DNA from: Clostridium bornimense
GTDB taxonomy: Bacteria; Bacillota; Clostridia; Clostridiales; Clostridiaceae
Length of the DNA stretch: 64,000 nt
Assembly: GCF_000577895.1 (NCBI RefSeq)
Contig: NZ_HG917869.1
Location: 1 to 64,000 of the forward strand
Direction of reading: 5' to 3'
Shown here piece by piece: positions 18,168 through 27,246 of the stretch (position 1 is the first letter of the stretch; each line of letters starts with the position of its first letter). The notes beneath the pieces are model-generated. The model was not told the DNA's origin. It made no database searches and was given only the letters and a program-made list of their open reading frames with translations. Position numbers and translations under genes: made by a program.

Positions 18168-18629
18168 ATGAATATTAAATTAGTAGAAGATAAAAGTTTA
18201 AAAAGGAAAATATCAAAAAAGATATTAGAAAGCCTACCTCAGTGGTTCGGAATTCCAGAATCTACTAAGGAATATATCGAAGAAAGTAGCAGTATGCCAT
18301 TTTGGACTGTATATGATGAAGATAATTATATTGGATTTATCGCAGTAAAAATTACAAGTAAGTATACAGCAGAGATTTATGTTATAGGAGTAGATGTAGA
18401 ATATCATAGAAAAGGTATTGGTACTGCTCTATTCAAGGAATGTTATAAATGGTGTAAAATAAATGGATATGAATTTTTGCAAGTAAAGACATTAGACGAA
18501 TCAAATCCAGATATATATTATAAAAAAACAAGAAAATTTTATAAAAGTTTAGGATTTAGAGAGTTGGAATGTTTTCCTACATTGTGGGATGAATCAAATC
18601 CTTGTTTAATTATGATTATGAAAATTTAG
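18168..18629 (+). CDS. GNAT-family N-acetyltransferase
   Basis: 153 residues with the GNAT acetyl-CoA loop VEYHRKGIGTALFKEC (about 82-97) and a C-terminal FYKSLGFRELE strand-helix. Substrate unknown. A GC-rich 17-bp palindrome lies 32 bases upstream, and the start follows AGGAAGAAGATAAAAT. Confidence 0.75.
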   Translation: MNIKLVEDKSLKRKISKKILESLPQWFGIPESTKEYIEESSSMPFWTVYDEDNYIGFIAVKITSKYTAEIYVIGVDVEYHRKGIGTALFKECYKWCKINGYEFLQVKTLDESNPDIYYKKTRKFYKSLGFRELECFPTLWDESNPCLIMIMKI

Positions 18630-18770
18630 TCTTAGGTATATATATGAATCTGTTCTACTTAAGTGTTGCTATATAAAAGGGGAATAAGGATCTTTTAGTA
18701 ATACAATAGATTAGGTTAAGAAATAAATAAAAAATTGACAATAAATAAAAGTTATTAGGGGTGTGGAAGG

Positions 18771-19140
18771 AATTATGGTTAAGTATAAAATTTTGCAATG
18801 GAATATTGGATCATATCCATATGTATCACAAGATAATTTTGAAGATGAATTAAATAAATTTGCAAAAGATGGATGGGAAATTAAAAATATTAAAACTGCT
18901 GAAAGAAGAAGCATTTTTAATACAAATAGTACTATTATAGTTTTTATGGAGAAAAATGAAGAGGATTAGGTGTCCCCGGGGAACACAAAAAATTTTCTTA
19001 ATTATGATGTATATGTAGGTTGAAAGTAAGGTTTAAGCATATATATAATGCTGTTCTACTTAAGTTTTGTTATGTTGTAGTATAAAGTCATATTAGTATC
19101 TGTTCTACTTAAGTAGTGGTAGAAAGTTATAAATAGAAAA
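18771..19140 (+). repeat. Left copy of a ~360-bp duplicated segment
   Basis: The small gene, the palindrome after its stop and about 150 bp of downstream DNA recur at 21170-21528. Both copies carry TGTTCTACTTAAGT words (19052 and 19101 here; an extra one at 18651) and end in GGTAGAAAGTTATAAATAG. The two copies bracket the minus-strand gene 19270-20826. Confidence 0.85.
18775..18969 (+). CDS. DUF4177-like small protein, copy 1
   Basis: About 64 residues (MVKYKILQWNIGSYPYVS...). The pattern is a short strand, FEDELNKFAKDGWEIKNI, then a hydrophobic strand TIIVFMEK, like DUF4177 proteins. The ATG is chosen by comparison with the near-identical copy at 21174, which has a better ribosome site; a GTG 12 bases earlier is possible. 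A GC-rich palindrome starts directly after the stop. Function unknown. Confidence 0.7.
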   Translation: MVKYKILQWNIGSYPYVSQDNFEDELNKFAKDGWEIKNIKTAERRSIFNTNSTIIVFMEKNEED

Positions 19141-19269
19141 GGAGGTACACTAAAAAGTAAGTTACCATCCAATTTCTATTGAGTATATGCAAACAATAAA
19201 ATATGTAGTATAGATTAAAATATAAGGAGAAGATGATTAAATGGCATTACTAAAAGTAAGTTTTATAAA

Positions 19270-20826
19270 TCAGCCTACGCCATTAAAGTTATTATCTTCG
19301 TTGCTAGAAAAGTAACGAACAGTTTTTACAAATGACCATGTTTTACCATTGTCTTCTGATTTGCATAAAGAGTAATGTCCATCTTTATATGCATTTCCAC
19401 AAGATTGAAGTCTTAAATATAGGATTCCGTTTTGCTCATAAGGCGTACTTATCTGTATATGGCTTACACCTTGAGAATTCTGAGTTATTGATTCTATAAG
19501 TTGATTTTCGAAAGTAACTTTTTCAAATGTTTTTCCACCGTCTTCTGTTCTTAGTAATATCCATGTTGGATTAGCTACTTCACAGGATGGTGATAAGAAT
19601 CCAATATTTTCATTTATAAAAGTTAAATTAATATTTTTTACATTAGATGAAATAGCATCATTTAAAACGATAGATTCATTAGTATTTTTATTATATTTAT
19701 ACAGAGTATAAGTTTTTTCAGTATCAAAAGAAGATGGATTTATAGAATCTTTAGTACATTTTAATGTGTATGTAATTGTATCATCTAATTTAAATTCAAC
19801 GCTACCATCATCTAATGTTTTAGCAATTTGTTTTCCAATATTGGATAAGTCAGAACGATATATAGATGTGGTTATTTCACCATCAACTGCATCTAAATTA
19901 TCAGTAATAATGTACTTAAGGGAATTAGTAACTGTTTGTTGATTTGGAACAAATAATGAAATAGTGTAACCAGTTACTGATGATGTATATGAATTAGTAG
20001 GTTCTTTTGTAGTTCCATTTGAATCTATGTATACAATTCCTTTTGCGTTAGCAGCTAATGTTTTCTCTCCAGAATAAGATATTGCAAATGTATTTGCATC
20101 ACAATTACTAGTTGCGTATTTTAGTGGTAATAAACTAAGATAATTAATTAGAGGATCTATACTAAATTTTTCATCATATTGTGGTTTTACATCTTTATTT
20201 AGTGTTAAAGAAAGTTTCTTTCCTTCATTATAGTTATAGTCAATAAAAAAACTATCAGTAGTACCATTTTTATTTTTTCCGTATAGTAAAGCATTAATTG
20301 AGGTAATAGTTCCATCGTGATTAAAAAAAACTTTAAAATCACCAGAGACATATAATTCTTTAGGTAAGGTAACTTCGTCAGAAATATCATGAATTATATT
20401 TTGAAATTCATCAGTATAAATATTATCACTACTTAGGGTAATTGTTATATTTTTTTCTGGATGAAATAATTTTCTTAAAATATGTGGTTCAAACTTACTA
20501 TCAAATATAAAGGTTTTATATCCAAAGATTAATGTTATTACTATTATTATAGATAAATAAGAGTATCTTAATATTTTAAATGATGTGCTATTTTGTGATT
20601 TTTTTCTTTTCAAAAATGTATTGTTTTTATATTGTATGAAAAAGTAAATTGATATATAAGATAATATGGATACAAAGCAAGTTAAAAAGAGGATGAAATA
20701 AATAATTACTGTAAGCATATTTGCATGTATTAATTTATATAAAAAGTGTAATGTAAAAAAGTATAATATAACAAAAATAAGCTTAGATGAAAAAGACTTT
20801 AAAAGTGATTTTGTATTGTTTTGCAT
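19270..20826 (-). CDS. Membrane-anchored BNR/Asp-box repeat protein
   Basis: 518 residues: hydrophobic segments near 13-35, 38-62 and 88-108, then a large extracytoplasmic part. The C-terminus holds two Asp-box (BNR) motifs, TEDGGKTF and SEDNGKTW, spaced as in beta-propeller proteins and sialidases. No catalytic arginine triad is evident, so enzymatic activity is not claimed. AAAGGA precedes the ATG. It is transcribed opposite to the small paralogous genes on both sides and may have been inserted between them. A short ATG frame of 24 codons at 19241 runs into its 3' end on the other strand and may be a gene relic. Confidence 0.65.
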   Translation of the reverse strand: MQNNTKSLLKSFSSKLIFVILYFFTLHFLYKLIHANMLTVIIYFILFLTCFVSILSYISIYFFIQYKNNTFLKRKKSQNSTSFKILRYSYLSIIIVITLIFGYKTFIFDSKFEPHILRKLFHPEKNITITLSSDNIYTDEFQNIIHDISDEVTLPKELYVSGDFKVFFNHDGTITSINALLYGKNKNGTTDSFFIDYNYNEGKKLSLTLNKDVKPQYDEKFSIDPLINYLSLLPLKYATSNCDANTFAISYSGEKTLAANAKGIVYIDSNGTTKEPTNSYTSSVTGYTISLFVPNQQTVTNSLKYIITDNLDAVDGEITTSIYRSDLSNIGKQIAKTLDDGSVEFKLDDTITYTLKCTKDSINPSSFDTEKTYTLYKYNKNTNESIVLNDAISSNVKNINLTFINENIGFLSPSCEVANPTWILLRTEDGGKTFEKVTFENQLIESITQNSQGVSHIQISTPYEQNGILYLRLQSCGNAYKDGHYSLCKSEDNGKTWSFVKTVRYFSSNEDNNFNGVG

Positions 20827-21173
20827 ATAAAAATCCTTTCTTTTAAGTTAATTATATACTTTATTATTAACTATATTTTCAATAAAATCAATAAAAATAC
20901 AAGTGTAAATTTGCGATATTATGAAATTCTATTTATTTAAGTGATTTAGAGGAACAATTATAAATTTTGTAATATCACATAGATTAAGTATGATTAAGGT
21001 GATTGTAATAGTACTAATAACTATAAATGAAGTAGTAGAAGAAATTTGTAGAATATTATGTATAGAGATTCTAAATTAATACAATACATAGAGAAAAGAG
21101 AGAAATGAAGCTATTTGACAAAAAAATAATATATATGTAAAATAAAAGGTACAAAGGGTGTTTGGAGGAAATT
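20827..21173. other. AT-rich intergenic stretch
   Basis: Divergent promoter space between the BNR-repeat gene (minus) and the second small DUF4177-like gene (plus). No ORF of substance, hairpin or recognised regulatory motif was seen. Confidence 0.5.
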
Positions 21174-21528
21174 ATGGTTAAGTATAAAATTTTGCAATGG
21201 AATATTGGATCATATCCATATGTATCACAAGATAAATTTGAAGATGAATTAAATAAATTTGCAGAAGATGGATGGAGAATTAAAGATATTAAAATTACTG
21301 AAAAGAAAAGTATTTTTAATAGTAATAATACTATTATAGTTTTTATGGAGAAAAATGAAGAGAATTAGGTGTCCTCGGGGAACACAAAATATTTTCATAA
21401 TTATGATGTTGAAAGTAAGGCTTAAGCATATATATGAATCTATTCTACTTAAGTGTTGTTATGTTGTAGTATAAAGTTATATTAGTATCTGTTCTACTTA
21501 AGTAGTGGTAGAAAGTTATAAATAGAAA
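21170..21528 (+). repeat. Right copy of the ~360-bp duplicated segment
   Basis: Counterpart of 18771-19140; differences are point changes and short indels. TATTCTACTTAAGT (21441) and TGTTCTACTTAAGT (21490) recur here. Confidence 0.85.
21174..21368 (+). CDS. DUF4177-like small protein, copy 2
   Basis: About 64 residues, differing from copy 1 at only a few positions (for example RIKDIKITEKKS versus EIKNIKTAERRS). GGAGG lies five bases before the ATG. The 17-bp GC palindrome begins at the stop codon, as in copy 1. Function unknown. Confidence 0.72.
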   Translation: MVKYKILQWNIGSYPYVSQDKFEDELNKFAEDGWRIKDIKITEKKSIFNSNNTIIVFMEKNEEN

Positions 21529-21531
21529 AGA

Positions 21532-21573
21532 GAGGGGCATTTTATTTGAAAATAAGTGCCCCTCCCCTTTTTT
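21532..21573 (+). terminator. GAGGGGCA-type terminator
   Basis: GAGGGGCA...TGCCCCTC stem with an inner A/T-rich extension, followed by CCCTTTTTT. Confidence 0.8.
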
Positions 21574-21582
21574 ATAAGGGAG

Positions 21583-22023
21583 TTATTGTATTTCTATCCT
21601 ATTTGAAGATGGAGAAGTTTTTTGAAGTTTAGGTAATACTATTTTTAATTCTCCATTTTCGAATTTAGCTAAGATATCGTCTTTATTTACATTATCTACA
21701 TAGAAAGCTCTTGAGAAGTTGCCATAATGGCGTTCTCTTCTTATATAGTTATCTTTTTCTTCATTTATAAATTCATCTCTCTTTGCAGAGATAACTAGTT
21801 GATTATTATTATATTCTAGAGAGATATCTTCCTTTTTTACACCAGGTAATTCAGCAATGACTAAGTATTCATTGTCTGTTTCCTTAATATCAGCATTAAA
21901 GCCACCAGAACTTGCACCAAATGGTGCAAAGAAATCATCATTGAAGAAATCTGATATGAAATTTTCAAATGTGTCTCCCCTACTTAAATTTTTATTACTT
22001 CTAAAAGGTATTAATCCAAACAT
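21583..22023 (-). CDS. Hsp20/alpha-crystallin small heat-shock protein, downstream copy
   Basis: 146 residues. A short N-terminal arm (FGLIPF...) is followed by an alpha-crystallin domain (about 40-135) with ADIKETDNEYLVIAELPGV, the LSYKDNNL-type strand and RRERHYGNFSRAF. The C-terminal tail has NRIEI in place of the usual I-X-I motif. AAGGAGG precedes the ATG. ATP-independent holdase that binds unfolding proteins. Paralogous to the next upstream gene (30-base gap) and presumably co-transcribed from the promoter at about 22600. Confidence 0.9.
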   Translation of the reverse strand: MFGLIPFRSNKNLSRGDTFENFISDFFNDDFFAPFGASSGGFNADIKETDNEYLVIAELPGVKKEDISLEYNNNQLVISAKRDEFINEEKDNYIRRERHYGNFSRAFYVDNVNKDDILAKFENGELKIVLPKLQKTSPSSNRIEIQ

Positions 22024-22052
22024 ATAAAAGACCTCCTTATTTTTTTATAAAA

Positions 22053-22493
22053 TTATTGAATATTAATTTTTGTTATTTTTTCCTCTGGCTTTGGAAGCTT
22101 TGGTAATGTAACAATAAGTTCACCATTTTCAAACTTAGCTGAGATAGAATCTTCTTTAATATCCTCAACATAGAAAGCTCTTGAGAAGTCACCATAATGA
22201 CGTTCTTTTCTTACATAGTTATCTTTTTCTTCATTAATAGTCTCATTTCTTTTTGCAGAGATAATTAGATTGTTATCCTTGTACTCTAGAGAAATATCTT
22301 CTTTCTTTACTCCGGGTAATTCAGCCTCTACTAGGTATTCATTTTCTGTTTCTTTAATATCAGCTTTAAAGGTGTTAGCTTCTTTATAAAATGGTGTAAA
22401 GAAGTCATCATTAAAGAAGTCTGATATTAAATTTCCGAATTCATCTCCTTTGTTATCGATAGATTTTGTGTTAAAAGGTATTAATCCGAACAT
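22053..22493 (-). CDS. Hsp20/alpha-crystallin small heat-shock protein, promoter-proximal copy
   Basis: 146 residues with the same layout as its neighbour: ADIKETENEYLVEAELPGVKKED, RKERHYGDFSRAFYVEDI, and a C-terminal KITKINIQ carrying the I-X-I type oligomer contact. AAGGAGG before the ATG. First gene of a two-gene operon. Upstream lies a sigma-A promoter and, further out, a perfect CIRCE element, implying HrcA repression and heat induction. Confidence 0.92.
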   Translation of the reverse strand: MFGLIPFNTKSIDNKGDEFGNLISDFFNDDFFTPFYKEANTFKADIKETENEYLVEAELPGVKKEDISLEYKDNNLIISAKRNETINEEKDNYVRKERHYGDFSRAFYVEDIKEDSISAKFENGELIVTLPKLPKPEEKITKINIQ

Positions 22494-22573
22494 ATAAAAG
22501 ACCTCCTTCTAAAATCTTTGTTGGATTTAATTTATTTTGTTTATTTATTGTTTTGTTTTTTCTTTATGTCTAT

Positions 22574-22602
22574 ATTATAGAATTATGGGAAAATATAATC
22601 AA
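22574..22602 (-). promoter_or_regulatory. Sigma-A promoter of the hsp20 operon
   Basis: On the minus strand TTGATT (22602-22597), 17 bp, TATAAT (22579-22574). Predicted start near 22567, about 75 bases before the first hsp20 gene. Confidence 0.75.
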
Positions 22603-22700
22603 AATCCATTATGATTTATTAAAAATAAAATTGATTCATGAGAGAATGGGTTGAAAAAATAATGCAACAAATCTTAAAAATACTTTGAATATCTTCGTTT

Positions 22701-22727
22701 TTAGCACTCACTCAATGAGAGTGCTAA
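22701..22727. promoter_or_regulatory. CIRCE element (HrcA operator)
   Basis: TTAGCACTC, nine bases, GAGTGCTAA is an exact match to the CIRCE consensus. It lies between the hsp20 operon (minus) and an ABC exporter gene (plus), about 130 bp upstream of the clearest hsp20 promoter. A second, CIRCE-overlapping hsp20 promoter may therefore exist, or the divergent gene may also respond to HrcA. Confidence 0.95.
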
Positions 22728-22919
22728 CAATTTTGGAATATTACTAATATTCACATTAATATCTTTATACTTAATAAAACTAATAAGAATATGAAATATA
22801 GTGAAGGTAAGGCATACATGAAGTTTTGCAATAAAAAAATATATATAAATATTTTGTAAGATAATATAAAAAATAGTATAATTTATAGAAAAAGTTAGTT
22901 ATTTGGAGGGAAAGGTTTA

Positions 22920-24551
22920 ATGAAGAAAAATAATGTAAAATATAGTGAGCTTCTAAAAATATTTAAAGATCTTAGAAAAGAGCAGGTATTTTTATTTTTT
23001 ATATGCTCAATATCAGTAATAGCAAATACATTTCTAGTTTACCAAGTACAAGGATTAGTAGATGGAATTAATAATAGTATCCCTTTTAAAGATTTAGTTA
23101 AAGTATTTTATAAGATACTATTTTGGGGTATTTTCACCTTTATATCTGAATTATATCAAGTAAAAAGATGGCATTATTTTGGTAGTAAATTAATTAATAA
23201 TATGAGATATAAGATGTATAAAAGTATGATAAGAAAACCGATAAAGTTTTTTGATAGTAATACAACAGGGGACATTGCATCAAGAGTATTAAATGATGGA
23301 AGTTCTATAGCAGAAAGTGCAGGGATTGAGGTACTAATGTTTATACTTAACTTATTTAAAATTGCTATTGTTATGATTGTATTATTTTCATTTAATATTA
23401 AATTAGCATTGATAGTTCTTATTATATTGCCAATATATTATTTATTACTTGTTAAAGTAAATAAGAATATGAGAGATGCATATAGAGATGAAAGAAAAGC
23501 ATTTGCAGATATGCAACAATTATTGATAGAAAATGTCAATGGTATTGTAAATATAAAAACATTACAAAAAGAAGAATATTTTTCTAAAAAATTTGATAAT
23601 GCTGTAAATAAAAGATATTATTCTAAGATAAAAACAGTAATAAATCTTCAAGTAACTGTAGCAGCGATAAATGAAATTATGACTATTTTTTTGCCAGTAA
23701 TGATTTTAATTTTAGGAGCATATTTTGCTTACAATAAGGAAATTACAATAGGAACATTGATAGCTTTTTATACTTATTTAGCAAGTTTAGTAGAGCCTAT
23801 AGCAAATCTTACTGATTATTATCAAGGATCTAAGCAAGCTCTTGGTGCAGCAGATAGAGTTTATGACTTTATATTTGATGCTGAAGATAATGATAAAAAA
23901 GAAGAATTTAATTGCGATGTAGAAAAAATTGATATTAATATTGAGAAGTTTTCGTGGAGTGACAAAACTATTTTAGAGAATTTTAAGTATAAAATAGAAA
24001 AGGAAGATAGAATCTTTATTAAAGGCGAGAGTGGAAAAGGTAAAAGTACATTATTAAAGTTGATTATGAATTTTTATGATATTAGTAATGGAGAAATTAC
24101 TATTAATGATAAGGATATATCGAAGGTTAAGGAAAGTAGCTTATACGATAATATTTTAATGATGACTCAAGAGCCATTTATTTTTGAGGGAACATTAAAA
24201 GAAAATTTGCTTTTAGGAGATAATTTTACTGATGATGAAATTGCAAAAGTTGCAAAGGTAGCTTGTATTGATAATCTTATTGAGGAAAAAGGTATAGATT
24301 ATGAAATATTAGAAGGAGGCTCTAATTTGTCTGGTGGACAAAAGCAAAGAATCGCCCTAGCGAGAATTTTACTTAGAAAACCAAGTGTATTAGTGTTAGA
24401 CGAAGCGACAAGTGCTTTAGATAAGACAACAGAGAAAAGTTTGATAAGAAATATTGATATATATTTAAAAGAAAATGGTATTACTTTAATTGCTGTTTCT
24501 CATAATAATGAAATTGAAACAATATGCAATAAGGAAATTATTCTTAGTTAA
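22920..24551 (+). CDS. ABC exporter (type IV, single-gene)
   Basis: 543 residues: six-helix membrane domain (about 1-310), then an ATPase domain with Walker A GESGKGKS, signature LSGGQKQR, Walker B VLVLDEATSALD and switch LIAVSHNNE, all functional. It probably works as a homodimer. A TATAAT at 22877 and GGAGGG before the ATG support the start. CIRCE lies 190 bp upstream, divergent side. A beta-lactamase-like relic follows. Substrate unknown; peptide exporters of this type are common in clostridia. Confidence 0.83.
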   Translation: MKKNNVKYSELLKIFKDLRKEQVFLFFICSISVIANTFLVYQVQGLVDGINNSIPFKDLVKVFYKILFWGIFTFISELYQVKRWHYFGSKLINNMRYKMYKSMIRKPIKFFDSNTTGDIASRVLNDGSSIAESAGIEVLMFILNLFKIAIVMIVLFSFNIKLALIVLIILPIYYLLLVKVNKNMRDAYRDERKAFADMQQLLIENVNGIVNIKTLQKEEYFSKKFDNAVNKRYYSKIKTVINLQVTVAAINEIMTIFLPVMILILGAYFAYNKEITIGTLIAFYTYLASLVEPIANLTDYYQGSKQALGAADRVYDFIFDAEDNDKKEEFNCDVEKIDINIEKFSWSDKTILENFKYKIEKEDRIFIKGESGKGKSTLLKLIMNFYDISNGEITINDKDISKVKESSLYDNILMMTQEPFIFEGTLKENLLLGDNFTDDEIAKVAKVACIDNLIEEKGIDYEILEGGSNLSGGQKQRIALARILLRKPSVLVLDEATSALDKTTEKSLIRNIDIYLKENGITLIAVSHNNEIETICNKEIILS

Positions 24552-24600
24552 AAAATAACTAATTTAGGTAATAGTATAAGAATTGCGGGGGCGACAATAT

Positions 24601-25132
24601 GAATATTGAAAAATTAGAGAGTTGTTTAAAAAGGCTTCAGAAAAAGATAATTTTTCAGGTGTAGTTTTAGTAAAAAAGGGGGAAAACTAAGTATTTTCAC
24701 ATAAATGCGGTTATGCTCATAGAGGATTTATGATTGAGAATTCGCTTTCAACGAGATTTGATACTGCATCAATAACAAAGTTATTTACGGCGGTAAGTGT
24801 ATTTCAATTAATAGATAAAAAACTTATAAGTTTAGATGATAATGTATTAGATATTTTAGATTTAAAAGATACAAAGATATCTAAAGATGTTACAATATAT
24901 CATTTATTAACTCATACATCAGGTATAGGTGATGATGCTGATGAAGAAGCAGGGGAATCTTATGAAGATATATGGAAATATAAGCCTAATTATTCTGTTA
25001 GAGAACTAGGTGATTTTCTTCGTGATTTTATATATAGAGAACCGAATTTTGAGCCCGGAAAATGATGAAAGATTTGCATATATGGGATTTAGCTTTTGAA
25101 ATTCAACAATATTTAGGAGTTAAAACAAAATA
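24601..25132 (+). pseudogene. Broken serine hydrolase (class C beta-lactamase-like) gene
   Basis: Fragments in different frames together resemble the beta-lactamase/PBP4* family. An ATG at 24601 opens a frame that shifts before FSGVVLVKKG. Another break follows at about 24685. The main open part (24730-25065) carries FDTASITKLFTA with the S-x-x-K nucleophile, then HLLTHTSGI and EPNFEPGK, where the family's next motif Y-S-N should follow but a stop occurs. The last ~65 bases keep only a C-terminal shred (GFSF). At least two frameshifts and a large deletion; not functional as a full enzyme. Confidence 0.8.
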
Positions 25133-25256
25133 AATTCATATAAAGTTCTCAAAGATGACACAATTATGCCATGACAAAAATATATATTAGAAGTATAAAG
25201 TAGTTAATACTTTTAATGTTTTTTTCATAAACCCTTTTTTAAAAAATCAGTATTGA

Positions 25257-25292
25257 GGATAGCAAGAACCCCATGTTTGCTATCCTTTTTAT
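25257..25292 (+). terminator. Terminator after the beta-lactamase relic
   Basis: GGATAGCAA and TTGCTATCC stem followed by TTTTTATT. A GC-rich 17-bp palindrome follows at 25323. The rest of 25340-25529 is AT-rich and shows no gene. Confidence 0.8.
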
Positions 25293-25529
25293 TATATTTT
25301 TTAGCTGTGATAACTACAAAAAGTGTCCTCGGGGGACACTTAATAATAAATTAATCAAATAATGAATCTCGTTTAATACTTAACATTAAACATTCAAGTT
25401 TAGACATCAAATCTTTGCTAAAAAAGAATCGTGTTGATATATATAATTATTTATCAAGAAGGGATCAGTATTGAATAAATATTTTAATTGATAAAATACT
25501 AATATTAATATAAAGGTAAAGGTGAAACT

Positions 25530-26150
25530 ATGGATATTTACACAATAGGACATTCAAATTATTCTATGGATCGATTTTTAAATATGCTAGAAAAATATAA
25601 TATAAATTGCGTTGTTGATACTAGAGCTATACCTTATTCAAAATATAATATTCAATATGATAAGGAATCTTTAAAGGAAGCATTAAATAAAAAAGGCTAT
25701 GTATATATTTATATGGGAAGAGAGTTAGCGGCAAAAAGAGAAAGTAGAGTTTCTTATAATAATGAGGGCTATTGCGATTTTGAAAAAGCAGTTCATGAAG
25801 AATCTTTTATTAAAGGCGTTGAGAGATTGAAGATAGGATGCAGTAAAGGGTATAGAATAGTATTATTAGGAGCAGTTCAAGATCCAATTCGTTGTCAGAG
25901 AGGAATTTTATTGGGACGTTACTTGATAAAAAATGGATTTAATGTTAAGCACATTTTAGATGATTATTCTATTGCATCTCAGGAAAATCTAGAGTCAGAA
26001 TTACTAGATAAATATTTTAGTGATAGGGCGCAAATAACTATGGATTCACTAATAGGAAAAGGTATTGATGAGAGAGAAATGATAGAAGAAGGATATAAAC
26101 TTGCAAATAAAGAAATAGGATATAGGATTGAGAAGTTAAAGAGTGAATAG
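25530..26150 (+). CDS. DUF488 family protein
   Basis: 206 residues, cytoplasmic. The start MDIYTIGHSNYSMDRFLNML, then VVDTRAIPYSKYN and YIYMGRELAAKR, are the conserved DUF488 blocks, as is CHR-like RCQRG near residue 128. Biochemical role not established. AAAGGTGAAACT before the ATG. Single gene between terminators. Confidence 0.82.
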   Translation: MDIYTIGHSNYSMDRFLNMLEKYNINCVVDTRAIPYSKYNIQYDKESLKEALNKKGYVYIYMGRELAAKRESRVSYNNEGYCDFEKAVHEESFIKGVERLKIGCSKGYRIVLLGAVQDPIRCQRGILLGRYLIKNGFNVKHILDDYSIASQENLESELLDKYFSDRAQITMDSLIGKGIDEREMIEEGYKLANKEIGYRIEKLKSE

Positions 26151-26395
26151 GAAAAGAATTAATGAAAGACAGTTTATTTTTAATGAAAAGTTGATATAAT
26201 AAGTATATAAGAAAAGTCTAGTGCGCTAACACTAGACTTCCTAGAACATTTTTTAGTTTTAGGGCTATTGGATAATTAAATTTAGATTAATTAAGAGATG
26301 AGCACTATTCTTGACCGGATGGGTGCTTTTTCTCTTTGTTTTGAATATATATAATAAAACTATATGAGTAAAGTTATGTATGGAGATGATTTAAG
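26151..26395. other. Intergenic stretch with two hairpins
   Basis: GTCTAGTG-CGCTAA-CACTAGAC at 26217-26238 is a strong hairpin followed by a short T-rich stretch. AGCAC...GTGCTTTTT at about 26300-26330 is a second, terminator-like hairpin. It marks the left edge of the mosaic region. Confidence 0.5.
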
Positions 26396-26570
26396 ATGAA
26401 GGATTTTCCTGAGTTTATGAAAAATATTATTAATAAGGTACGATCTGAGCAGTAGAATACTCCGGATATAGAAGGATATGCTTTTTATACCAAAAGGAAC
26501 TTTGCAAGGTGGAAGATGCAAGGCAGGAACAAGAACAATACACGCTTTTGGTGGTAAACGTATTAAATGA
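26396..26570 (+). pseudogene. Cupin-domain gene relic with internal deletion
   Basis: Reads MKDFPEFMKNIINKVRSEQ, then TAG, then NTPDIEGYAF. A frame change then joins to DMLFIPKGTLQGGRC and RTIHAFGGKRIK, ending in TGA at 26568. The first part matches the start of the relic at 42126, and the last part is a typical cupin C-terminus. The middle (present at 42126) has been deleted. Nonfunctional. Confidence 0.75.
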
Positions 26571-26701
26571 TTTTTAAATGTTTGTGATATGAAACTAGGA
26601 TAATATATATCATTAATAGACAATACAATAAAGGAATATTATAACAAATTAGCGATTGAAAGCTAGTAGCTAAATAGGAATTTGATAGTGAGGAGATATA
26701 A

Positions 26702-27211
26702 TTGATTTTAGAAACAGAACGTTTATTTTTAAGAGAAATGGAACAAGCTGATTTCAAGGATTTAGCAGAAATGTTGCAGAATCCAAAAGTTATGTATGCT
26801 TATGAGCATGATTTTTCAGATGAAGATGTGCAGGTATGGCTTGATCGTCAAAGAAATCGATATAAAAAATATGGATTTGGACTGTGGGCTATGATATTAA
26901 AATCAACAGGGTGCATGATAGGACAAGCAGGTTTAACAATGCAAAAATATAGAGGTAGCGAAGTGCTAGAAATAGGCTATTTGCTAAAACAGGACTATTG
27001 GCATTGTGGATACGCAAGAGAGGCTGCAAGAGGTTGTAAAAAATATACTTTTGAACAGCTCAATAAAGAAAAGGTCCATTCTATTATTAAATCAGATAAC
27101 TGGGCGTCTATGAAAGTTGCCGAGAGTATCGGGATGAAAAAAGAAGATGAGTTTATTACTCAATTTTATAATGGAGATATGTTACATTATCTTTATTCTA
27201 TATACAAATAA
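26702..27211 (+). CDS. GNAT acetyltransferase, RimJ/RimL type
   Basis: 169 residues: MILETERLFLREMEQADFKDLAEML is the typical RimL-like start, followed by LEIGYLLKQDYWHCGYAREAARG (acetyl-CoA loop region) and VHSIIKSDNWASMKVAESIGMKKE. TTG start with GAGGAG upstream. Substrate unknown; this group includes ribosomal-protein and small-molecule acetylases. First intact gene of the mosaic array, preceded by a shared leader (26629-26700) and followed by repeat R1. Confidence 0.8.
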   Translation: MILETERLFLREMEQADFKDLAEMLQNPKVMYAYEHDFSDEDVQVWLDRQRNRYKKYGFGLWAMILKSTGCMIGQAGLTMQKYRGSEVLEIGYLLKQDYWHCGYAREAARGCKKYTFEQLNKEKVHSIIKSDNWASMKVAESIGMKKEDEFITQFYNGDMLHYLYSIYK

Positions 27212-27246
27212 ACTCCAATTTGTAAGGTACTTAAAAGGTAAGTTTT

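Larger units (their letters stand above)
10348..25339. repeat. Eight dispersed 17-bp GC-rich palindromes
   Basis: Consensus GTGTCCYCGGGGAACAC. Copies lie at 10348-10364, 12865-12881, 12913-12929, 16479-16495, 18120-18136, 18970-18986, 21369-21385 and 25323-25339; all are 17 bp and intergenic or at gene ends. The one at 16479 is the stem of a terminator. Those at 18970 and 21369 start within one base of the stop codon of the two paralogous small genes. None was seen from 26 to 64 kb. They stand out as GC-rich islands in AT-rich DNA. The coordinates span the first to the last copy, not continuous repeat. Confidence 0.85.

Noticed and set aside
19241-19315. A 24-codon gene on the plus strand
   Set aside because: It overlaps the 3' end of the convergent BNR gene, its ribosome site is poorly spaced, and nothing supports its expression; mentioned only as a possible relic.
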